Source: Branchiostoma floridae
Taxonomy: Eukaryota > Chordata > Leptocardii > Amphioxiformes > Branchiostomatidae
DNA: 64,000 nt
Assembly (NCBI RefSeq): GCF_000003815.2
Contig: NC_049990.1
Coordinates: 3,669,496-3,733,495 of the forward strand
Direction: 5' to 3'
Shown here in pieces: positions 21,063 to 30,676 of the stretch; the first letter of the stretch is position 1; every line of letters begins with the position of its first letter. Below the pieces are notes generated by a model that had not been told where the DNA came from, made no database searches, and was given only the letters and a program-made list of their open reading frames with translations. The position numbers and the translations under genes were made by a program.

Positions 21063-24000
21063 ATGGAGCTCTCTGGCGGGATGCACGCAGGTACGGACAC
21101 AGAAACACCCGTTTTCTCTCCCTAGAGCCGCTTTTCGGCGTCTGTGAACGACAGGACACACAGTTTAGACTCTGTAGAATTGTAGTTTGTGTTTGGAAGC
21201 TTCACGTAGGTAGGAATGTCGCGATATTCGCCAAAATCCACACCCGGAAGTGTGGACTGCTCATGGACCGAAATCAGCTGATTTGTAGTTTGGGTCACAA
21301 AATCCGGGAGAAAAACTTGCCGAGTTGAAAACCGATTTGTTACGTTTAACGAAGGTTTAAATAGATCACACATCTAAAGTGTAGTCACTTCACCTTTCCT
21401 TTATAATGTGGAAGTAGCGCTGTTCCTGTTTTCTCGCCTAGAGTGCATCTTTATAAGCAGTTTCAAGTTGCCTCAAGCCAAATAATTTGTTTACGGAGTT
21501 CAGAAGGCACCGTCAGGTGACTCAAGGCCGGCCCTCACAAGACAATGAAGTCATCTTGAGTCACTAAGACGCATTTAGAAGTAACGTCGTGAACAATCGT
21601 AGATAAGAAATGTGTTCAGACACGCGTACAGAGTGACGTGGCCAACCGAAAGTGAAGAAAACAAAAATGCAGAACCTTTAGGTTGGAATGTTCCAAAAAT
21701 ATTTATCAATTGCAACAGGAGGCATTTTTTAAAAATACAATAAGCCCTTTCACAGATACATTGTATTAGGACGCATGTGATGCAACAGGAATTCTAGGTA
21801 ATATGTCAGGTAAAGGCCCCGAAACAAAAACAGTTCATGTCTCGACCATTGTTTTGATTTGCATAACAATGGCCAGATGGGTTTTGTTTTCTTCCAGTTA
21901 AGCCCCAGAGAGTGGATTTTGCATTGCTACCTATAATTAAGCTAAATTCTAGCCTGGAATCCAGTCTTGTTAGCTTTGTTCCGCTCCCGAAGGTCGCTAC
22001 TNNNNNNNNNNNNNNNNNNNNNNNNNNNNNNNNNNNNNNNNNNNNNNNNNNNNNNNNNNNNNNNNNNNNNNNNNNNNNNNNNNNNNNNNNNNNNNNNNNN
22101 NGATTCCAGGCTAGCTAAATTCTGCTCATTGGGTTTGCTTTATGCTTCATTTAGATGCCCATTACGCTATATGATGAAGCTTTATGTCGTTAAATGTAAG
22201 CAGTCTGACAATAAACTATGTGGAATAAGAACAAATAATAGATGATTGTTAAAGTGCATGTAGGGACTGCAAGGTGGAGGGTTCGATCTATATAATCAGC
22301 CACTAGTACATATTTTAGCCATTTGTCCGTCTCGCAAGACTCTGAAAAGTACATACATGACCCTACATGACCTCGGCCAGAAAACATCACCCTCTTGTAC
22401 CCCAACATCTGCTTGGATATCAGGTAGATGTGTTATGCATAATCTCTACTGGAAGAGTACACCAATGTTACACATATATAGGCCAAATAGCAGACAAGCA
22501 GATGGATATGATTTTGGAAATGTTAGTTGTTTCAGGTAGCATCCAGTATCTTTTATCAGTGAAACGTCAAGACTATTACTAGTAACAGAATCATATCCAG
22601 TTCCTTGAGTAACAGCTATTTGGCATATCTTATTACCTGGATGTATGACCTTCATCAACATCACATATATTTACAGTATACTGTGATAAGGTGGATTTTT
22701 CCGTTGTTGATTTTTCCAACACAAACAATCCCACAACACAAGGCTCTTTTAAAGACATTGTAGCAACTACGTAACAGCTCCAAGTCTTTGAGAGAATAGT
22801 CACATATCTTGCAGCACCATTGCTTGTTGCCAGATGTAGAAGAAGTGACATATTGTGAACAGAGAGTCTTTGTACTTGTAAAGCGACAGGAACAGATACA
22901 AGAACTGCAGCTGCCACAATACCAGGTGGTGTCCTCTGAGTCTGAGTGATGTACAGTTTGATCGCTGCTATCTGGAGGCCGTGGGAGGGTAGGGCTATCT
23001 TTACTACAACACAAATGACATGACACTGGTAACTCTAAAAATCTTTTAGGTATGATTATATATATATTTTTTTTATTTCCTTGTTGCAGTCTGCGTGACG
23101 TATGAAGCCGGTGCCATCCAGTTTGAGGAATTTCCCAAAACCAAAGAGCCAGCCTGGATTCTGGGGGTTGGGTACAACACTGTGAAAGGTAAGCACTAGT
23201 ACATCACTCACTGTTATCTTGGCACATTTTGAAGGTACTGTGTAATAAGTATTAACACTTTTGACAGGCTCTTAACACTTTGTTTGCTGTTTTGATTGTA
23301 AATGTTAAACGGAAGGAGTATGCAACTTAATTGCAAAACAGATTGGTCTCATTCCTCAAGCTACCAACATCTTTTGCACTGCAGTCATTCCTCAGTAAGA
23401 GCTGCATAGTTTCCGTTTACAACTTTTATTCAGCCTATCACTCAGACCTGTTTCTTTGTATGCAACTTCTTGAGTGGTTAGAGGCTTTATCATGAATGTT
23501 TCAATCACACTGCCCTGGTACATGTAACCCGATACCATATAGGTTGGTGTGCCCTGACCTTAGTTGACCTGCAACATTACTTCAGGTTTTTTTCTTAAGT
23601 TCTAAATGGAGTTATGCAGCTTAAGATGTCTTACTAGGGATGACTGTGGTGCAAAAGATATACGAGTTGTTTTTAGTATCTTTTTCTTCTCTTTTCTAGC
23701 TGAATACAGACTTCCTTTTCAAGTTCTCATGAGCCTTGTTCTGTTCTTTAGATCGCCAGGAGCTTCAGAATGACATCAGTTCCAGACTCTGGTTCACGTA
23801 CAGGAAGAACTTCACACCAATTGGTAAGGGATCAAAGTTATTGTGACACTTTTGTTTCGTTAGGTAGTAAATGTTTCATATATTGTGATAGTCATTTCCA
23901 ACTGTTTCATGGTGATTATAGATTGTGTCATGTTATGATGTAGTTTTCCACAAGGTTCTTGATCAAAGCAATTATTCACACAAAGTCTATTTTTGGTTGG

Positions 24001-27000
24001 TCGTGTGATTCTTGTTGAGGGGAGTAGTCTGACAGGCTAGAATTGTACAATTGCATGATTGTACAATTGTCGTGTCATACGTTTATGCGGTATATAGGTA
24101 TGGCAGAAAGATGCTAATACATTGTAGAACAAAGGAGGTTCAAGTTGGTAATCCTAGGACAATCCCAGGGTCGAGCGTAGGGAGGTAGGTTTTATGTCAA
24201 ATTGGGTGTGACGGGTCGTTCTATGTAATATAACCAGCTGCTGCCGCGCCACTTGCCTGTGAAGCTGGTGTGTTACGACGAATGGTGGTTATACTGGCTA
24301 TATAGATACAGATACCTGATACTTAAAACACAAGTTTTTTTTTACCAGGAGGTACAGGACCCATGTCTGATCAAGGCTGGGGGTGTATGCTGAGATGTGG
24401 ACAGATGATGCTGGGACAGGCACTGATCTGTAATTAAGACTGTTGTGTGTTAACAGGTGGAACAGGTCCCATGTCTGATCAAGGCTGGGGGTGCATGCTG
24501 AGATGTGGACAGATGATGCTGGGACAGGCACTGATCTGTAATTAAGACTGTTGTGTGTTAACAGGTGGAACAGGTCCCATGTCTGATCAAGGCTGGGGCT
24601 GTATGCTGAGATGTGGACAGATGATGCTGGGACAGGCCCTGATCTGTAATTAAGACTGTTGTGTGTTAACAGGTGGAACAGGTCCCATGTCAGACCAAGG
24701 CTGGGGCTGTATGCTGAGATGTGGACAGATGATGCTGGGACAGGCCCTGATCTGTAATTAAGACTGTTGTGTGTTAACAGGAGGAACAGGTCCCATGTCA
24801 GACCAAGGCTGGGGCTGTATGCTGAGATGTGGACAGATGATGCTGGGACAGGCACTGATCTGTAGACACCTGGGGAGGGACTGGAGATGGAAGTCTGCTG
24901 TCTATGATAATGACTACACCAAGGTGGGGGGTTCACTTGTTCTTTTTGTTGATTCTTTTTTTACATCCATATATATTTCTTTTTTGGCTGATAGGACAAA
25001 AACTAACTGACAAATACTAGTAGTATGTATTTATTTGTTCCTAGCTAAGGGGACTGCTGGCTACAGCCAAAAAAGAAAAGGCTAAGATATTTTATGCCAC
25101 CTGGCAACTTTCTACTACTGTAACAGTAGGTAGCAACACCTTTGCTGGATTGGTCTTAAAGTATTCAGGGATATACAGTGTTGATTGATACTTTTAAGGA
25201 GAAGGAAATGACAATGAATGAGACTAAAATCAAACAGGTTGTCCATAGCACAAGCCCTACTTATGCATTGCAGTAAAGGTAAATAGCAACCTTGCATATT
25301 TGAAGTACATGTCATCAAAACTTTACAATACATGTACATCGACTCATAAATATACATAGTATAGTAATACACATGTACATGTACTTTACTTTCTGTGACT
25401 CTTCAGATTCTGCAACTCTTCCTGGACAAAAAGGACTCCTGTTACTCCATACATCAAATTGGTGAGTCTAATGGACATCAGTATGTCCAGACCATATTAT
25501 TAAGTCTATCACATTTTCTTCTAAGCCATATCATTTGTAGGGCCTCCTTGGTAGGGCCTTGTGTTCAAGAAAATTTTTTTGTAGTAATGTCAAATGCAGT
25601 AATCAGTAACTTAAAACAGTTCATATCTTGTCAAGTGCTCTTTCATTTTCTAAAGATTAGATTGATTTGTCTTTTTGCAGCCCAAATGGGGGTGAGTGAG
25701 GGCAAGTCTGTAGGCCAGTGGTTCGGCCCCAACACTGTCGCACAAGTGCTCAAGTAAGTATGGAGTTTGTACTTTAGTCCACTTTTTAGAAACAAAAAAT
25801 TAATGTGATGACAGTTGTAAAAAGTTGTTCATAAAATACCAGTAGATCAGTAGAAAAGTGATCTGTATCCAAGGCTTTAACTAGTTTAAGTATGTTGCCA
25901 AGCCAACGGGCTCTAAGGATGTGAAAAATAGTTTTTGGCTCATTAGCTTGTTTCTATGTGTGTGAGTGTGTTTCTGTATGTGTGTGTGCCTGTATGTGTG
26001 TGTGTGTGTTTCTGTATGTGTGTGTGTCTGTATGTGTGTGTGTGTGTGTTTCAGTATACTATGTGTGTGTATGTGTGTCTGTGTGTCTGTATGTGTGTGT
26101 GTTTCAGTATATGTGTGTGTATGTGTGTTTGTGTGTGTGAGTATTTCAGTGTGTGTGTGTGTGTGTGTATGTTTGTGTGTCTGTTTCTAACCTGTATGTA
26201 GGTTTGGAATCAGCCATCTTTTATTGCCTTGCATTGTCATCCCACATTTCCTTTTGAAATGCTAATGGAAAGAAATTTTCTCCCAACAGGAAATTGGCTC
26301 TGTTTGAAGACTGGAGCTCATTAGCTATTCACGTTGCCATGGACAACACAGTCATCATCGATGACATCAGTGAGTATTTGACAAATCGTTATCAATCATA
26401 ATATTTACAACTATAAAATGATACAAACAAATAGAAAACGATACCATGAACAAAAGTATATGGAATGGAGTAATATTGTGGTACATGTATAATGATTATA
26501 CTTGTGGTAGGAATGAAAATAGAAAATAGAAATAGAAAATATTATTTTTTAGGGTAGCGAGTATAAGGAGCCCTGGTAGAAATCGAATGGTACCCAGACT
26601 AGTTTAACTTTGCTTTTAAAGAAATGTATATACACAAGGCAATGAACTACTAGTGCTACGACTTTCTCTCTCCACAGAAAAGCTGTGCAGATCTGCCAGA
26701 CAGCCGACCCCCTCGCAGGTCACCAACTCCTTCCTGTGTAACGGTGTCTCCGCCGAGCAGACCTCCGCCAGAAGTCGCAGCCCCGCGTTGCCGTGGCAAC
26801 CGCTGATGCTGATCATCCCCCTGAGGCTGGGCCTCAGCGAGCTCAATCCCGTCTACACGGACTGTCTGAAGGTACTGTGGATGGTCTTGATGATAACTGG
26901 TAGGGGTGTAGCCTGGGTACCATTCAGGTAGTAGTTTGCTCCTCTGTTCGCTTTTGCTACCCGTCTGGAGACCTGCACATTCAAACTGTTTGGTGCTAAC

Positions 27001-30000
27001 GTCTGCTCAGTTAATTAGCAAAATAAGAAATAGGTTCTTTGAATTGACTACAACCTTCCCGCAAGTGGATGGAGGGCGTTCAATGTGTAGGAAAGCCGGC
27101 TTGAACGAGCGCTTGAACCCATTCCTTAATTCGCCTATATGTAGGGACTAATCAGCACCCTCGTCCAAAATTTGGATGATTCTAGACGTTAACGTGGTTT
27201 ATTTGCGCACACATACCATTGCAGCCTTACCTGGCTGAATTGGGGTATAAGACAGAGAGCATTTTGTCTCAAATTTCATTAAAATTCAATAGATAATTAA
27301 TTGATAAGTTAATAGATAATTAACTAAAAGGTATGATAATTTCATTGTTATTTCTGGAGGATGTATGCAACACTTTTCAACATTTTGTCTTCTGTCCCTC
27401 CAGGCATGTTTCACCCTGAGACAGTCCCTGGGTATGATAGGAGGCAAACCCAACCATGCACACTACTTTATAGGCTATGTAGGTAAGTACCACACTGTAC
27501 TGTATTCTTGATATGTGTTGTGTTGCGAGCATGTGTTAGTTTCTGCTTTTAATGGACAGTTTTGTTCCTCAGGACTTTGTAACACACCAGGTTTGTAGGA
27601 ATACAGTGATGCTGTAACACAGCTTAAACTTTGATCTAATACAATAAAGGAAAATGCTCATTATGAAGTTTCAGTTGATCGGATGACTGTACTGACGATC
27701 CAGAAGTGGGAAGTGACATCAGTAGTGAATCAAATGCTGGAACACACTTAGTTTCTGTACTCTGCAACTAGCAGATGCATCAGTTTTAAAGGCTTAAAAG
27801 AGTACCATTAAACATATTGCAGAGATGTAAAGACATGTGTTGTTGTCTAGTTGTTTTGATGATGTTTTATTTCTATAGGTAACTCCCTGGTATACCTGGA
27901 CCCCCACACAACCCAGCCAGCAGTAGAGTTGGAGGGAAATGTGTTGTTGTTGTTTTGATGTTTTATTTTGTTGTTTTATTGTAGGTAACCTGGTGTCCAG
28001 TCTGCAATAAAGTTGGAAGGAAATTGTGTTGTTGTTTACATTTTGTTGTTTTGCTGTTCTGTAGGTAACTCCCTGGTATACCTGGACCCCCACACCACCC
28101 AGCCAGCGGTAGAGCTGGAAGGAAACGTTCCCATCCCAGACTCCAGCTTCCACTGTTGGGAATGGAAATGTGTTGCTGTTTAGTGGTTTTGTTATGTAAT
28201 ATTTTGTTTGTTTTTCCTGTAGGTAACTCCCTTGTGTACCTGGACCCCCACACCACCCAGCCAGTTGGAGCAAAATGTGTTGTTATGTTATGTTTTATTT
28301 TGTTGTTTTATTGTAGATAACTTCCTGATGTACTTATTGTTACTTGTTGTTTTGCTGTTGTTGTTTTCCATAGGTAACTCCCTTGTGTACCTGGACCCCC
28401 ACACCACCCAGCCAGCAGTAGAGCTGGAAGGAAACGTTCCCATCCCAGACTCCAGCTTCCACTGCACCCACCCCAGCCGTATGAACATACAGGACCTCGA
28501 CCCCTCCATCGCTCTGGTGAGAAATGATGACAAGATTATAAGTCCAAGATTTCAAAATAAATTCAGCAACATGTGAAGAGGAAAATGGAAAATATAAAAG
28601 ATTTGAAGGTGGAACAGACAGACTAGGAGGAAGAGTGAATACTCCCTAAGATTTTGTGTATCATGTTAAACGCTAATATTATAACTCCTCATAGTCTTAA
28701 ATTTCATGGAGTTTGGCAGTAAAATTCTCTTCTTTTCCTGTCAAACGTTTTCTCCAATACTTACATCTATAACCTAGGGCTTAACAAAAATGAATAGAAG
28801 AAAGCATTAGAGTCCATTCCAAGACACCGTGCGGATGTTTGTGGCCATTGTTTAGAATTGATTTTAAAGTTTTGTAATTATATGTCTAGGACATTTGATA
28901 CTTCAGAAATATTTCTAACACTGTTTCAACTTTATAAATATTTCCCTGGTCCTGTAAAACTTTGGAAATATTCATCGTGTGGAGTTGGATACTTCTAATG
29001 GTTTCTAAATAATGATAACAGCATTCTACCATTATTTACCATTTTCTACCATTTTCTACCATTTTTTGTAAATGGTTCAGTGGGCTGGGAAGATAGCAAT
29101 TCACACATCCTTGCAAAGTATGGTTGGGTGCCATGCAACAATGGCCCACCACAAAGGATCCACCAGTGCCCAGCAGTGAAATCTAAAAATATACAGATAC
29201 AACAATGGGGCTTACTTTTATGGGGGCAATAAACTAATTTAACCATTTGGCGAGGTTTACCATTTTTTGTAAATATTTGTAAACATCAAATAATCACACA
29301 GAGGTTTCACAATTATTCTAAATAAAGATATTTTTGTACAGTTATTTCAAAATGTTTCTAAAATATTCAAAGGAATTCAAATATATGAGTACTTTCTCAG
29401 TCAGTTTTTTAAAAATAATTTAATTATTGTGGCTCAGATATTCTTTTATTCAAAATAATTCAGACTAATTATAAATATCGCCTAAAAACCCTCATGGTGT
29501 CTTGGAATGGACTCTATGCTACCTGCCATTCCTTAAATCACCATAGAATGAAGACATGAATGAATAATCCCCTGTCCATAAGGATTCAGGAAAGTGAGCT
29601 AAAAGCAGTATGTTTCCATTTGCCACTCACAAAAAAACTAAAACTTATTAAATGTAATTTTTTTTCTCTCCTAGGGCTTTTTCTGCCAAGATGAGGCAGA
29701 CTTTGCAGATCTGTGTGAGAACATGAGAAGACTGATCATCGGACAGAAGACACAGAACGCCATGTTTGAGGTGGTACAGAGCAGACCGGCACACTGGCCG
29801 CCCTACGTGCTGCCCACAAGGCCAGATGGGACCAAAACAGGTGAATTATAAAGGCTGTAGCACTTAATGTACTGTAGTGTACCGTCCTAAGCTTTTTCAT
29901 TCTGTTAATCTCTCTTTGTCTTTGCCTTCATCATGAATCATTTCAATAAATTTCCAAATACTGGAATTTACTTCCCCACGGCCATGTGGTGAGTTGGATA

Positions 30001-30676
30001 CATACGATCCCTCGATCTCGGAAGTTAGCAATGCGCAGTCCTGACAGTTCTTGGATGGGAGACCACCCAAGGATGACTGGATTGCTGTAGCCGGACCAGA
30101 TGTAATGTAATCGTCTTCTGGGTGGGACGTAAAACGGGGGTCCCATGCTTGAGGGGGTGCCTCGACCACGTTAAACAGCTCATTGTTACTCAACTCATTG
30201 GGTACCTACTGACTGCAAATACACCCGATATTATCATTATTATAATTGTTGTTGTTGTTATTATGATTATAATATATTAACTTCTACTGTATATGGGAAT
30301 GATGTTGCCTGTGCTGAAGGCTTGGTGTCTCTCACCATGCAATTGTTGATGTGTGAAAGTCCTTTTGGATAACTGCAGAGTCTTTCCTTGAAGAAAGAAA
30401 CTCTTTTTTTACAGACAACCAATGCTTATTCTCACCAACAATGTGAACCAGTCAGAATTGCCCTTAAGAACGTGACAGACAGTCACCGAAACGTCGGTGA
30501 AAGTAAAGCATTGGTTGTGTAAAGGAGAGTCTCTTTATTCAGTGACGTACCAACCTGATAAAACTATTCACGGAGTCTTTCCTTTCTTGTGTTTTCCAGA
30601 TTTCACTTCCTTGGATTACGAACAGGACATAGGAGACAGACAATATGACTCAGATGAGGAATTTGAGATCCTATGA
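21063..30676 (+). CDS. ATG4: ATG4 cysteine protease (ATG4A/B type), autophagy
   Basis: Cytosolic C54-family protease that processes and delipidates ATG8/LC3/GABARAP. Coding exons: 21063-21090, 23090-23188, 23752-23823, 24781-24923, 25407-25461, 25681-25753, 26290-26369, 26678-26871, 27404-27482, 28374-28516, 29675-29840, 30600-30676. All phases agree and give 402 residues, close to vertebrate ATG4A/B. The catalytic Cys is C79 in [13 protein letters not shown]. The catalytic Asp and His are D282 and H284 in LDPHTTQP. Other family blocks are [40 protein letters not shown] and [13 protein letters not shown]. The C-terminus DEEFEIL is an acidic LIR-type motif, as in vertebrate ATG4B. The short exon 1 (MELSGGMHA) is chosen because its donor GTACGG and phase fit exon 2. 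Both catalytic exons have tandem partial copies in the preceding introns. The 3' end may be near ATTAAA at 32003. Confidence 0.97.
21950..22113. mobile_element. MITE of the TAGCCTGG family with internal gap, in ATG4 intron 1
   Basis: TAGCCTGGAATCCAG at the left and GATTCCAGGCTA at the right are inverted. The flanks GCTAAATTC (21941-21949 and 22114-22122) are a perfect 9-bp target duplication. 22002-22101 is N. Confidence 0.85.
22002..22101. other. Assembly gap (100 N)
   Basis: Fixed-length gap inside the palindromic element 21950-22113. Confidence 0.99.
22495..22655. repeat. Interspersed repeat, copies near 9130-9280 and 40290-40380
   Basis: The copies share GATATGATTTT, GAGTAACTGCTA-like and CGTATCTTATTAC followed by ATGTCTGAC or a variant. 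Probably the tail of a non-LTR element. No coding part. Confidence 0.6.
24195..24305. repeat. Repeat family with a copy at 44247-44350
   Basis: Both copies share ATAACCAGCTGCT, then CCTGT(G/A)AAGCTG and GTTACG, ending near a TATACTG. Type unknown. Confidence 0.55.
24349..24780 (+). pseudogene. Four tandem 108-bp partial copies of the ATG4 catalytic-cysteine exon
   Basis: The copies begin at 24349, 24457, 24565 and 24673, followed by the true exon at 24781; the spacing is exactly 108 bp each time. Every copy has a CAG acceptor and encodes [20 protein letters not shown] through GQALIC, then N and a stop (AATTAA) and a 27-nt spacer, without the [10 protein letters not shown] end of the true exon. 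Differences among the five exon-like segments that I can see are all synonymous. Use of any decoy acceptor with read-through would truncate the protease after its active-site cysteine. Confidence 0.93.
25952..26192 (+). repeat. Long TG microsatellite in ATG4 intron 6
   Basis: (TG)n with TC and TA interruptions, about 240 bp. The Cys/Val-rich ORFs over it are artefacts. UG-rich RNA close upstream of an acceptor could bind CELF- or TDP-43-type factors (general knowledge, not shown). Confidence 0.95.
27879..28373 (+). pseudogene. Tandem partial copies of the ATG4 catalytic Asp-His exon
   Basis: Clear copies start at 27879, 28065 and 28223, with decayed ones at 27985 and about 28317, before the true exon at 28374. 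Each follows a TAG acceptor and begins GTAACTCCCT. Copies at 27879 and 28065 encode [20 protein letters not shown]; the second extends to PIPDSSFHC. The copy at 28223 stops matching after DPHTTQP. Exon-like differences between copies 27879, 28065 and the true exon are synonymous. The spacers are TTG-rich. Confidence 0.9.
29976..30215 (+). mobile_element. 5S rRNA-derived SINE (SINE3-like) in ATG4 intron 11
   Basis: The head resembles 5S rRNA: GGCCAT, GATCTCGGAAGTTAGCA (A-box region), then TTGGATGGGAGACC (C-box) and TGCTGTAG. It is followed by a GGGACGTAAAACGGGGGTCC body and an AT-rich TTATTATnA tail to about 30290. It is too diverged and too embedded to be a working 5S gene. Confidence 0.75.
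30410..30560. repeat. Retroelement tail-like segment
   Basis: Contains the palindrome CCGAAACGTCGG with a flanking GTGAAAGTAAAGCATTGGTT and GGAGAGTCTCTTTATTC, a type of block I associate with Penelope-like or other retroelement ends. The same AACCAATGCTT is present inverted just upstream (30418-30428). Low certainty on class. Confidence 0.4.

Noticed and set aside
20794-21159. 121-residue minus ORF as nitrobindin N-terminus
   Set aside because: No family similarity; the short exon 20790-20775 with a GTAAGT donor fits the phase instead.
24457-24564. Cassette exon ending at ATCT before GTAATT
   Set aside because: It would leave only a 27-nt intron to the next copy, and joining to the last copy creates a stop codon.
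24298-24936. 212-residue minus-strand repetitive ORF
   Set aside because: It is the antisense of the 108-bp ATG4 exon array; the frame stays open only because 108 is a multiple of three.
25956-26201. Cys/Val-rich ORFs in three plus frames
   Set aside because: TG microsatellite translations.
27794-28576. Several overlapping ORFs with repeated Tyr/Thr- or Gly-rich blocks on both strands
   Set aside because: Shadows of the ATG4 Asp-His exon copies and their TTG-rich spacers.
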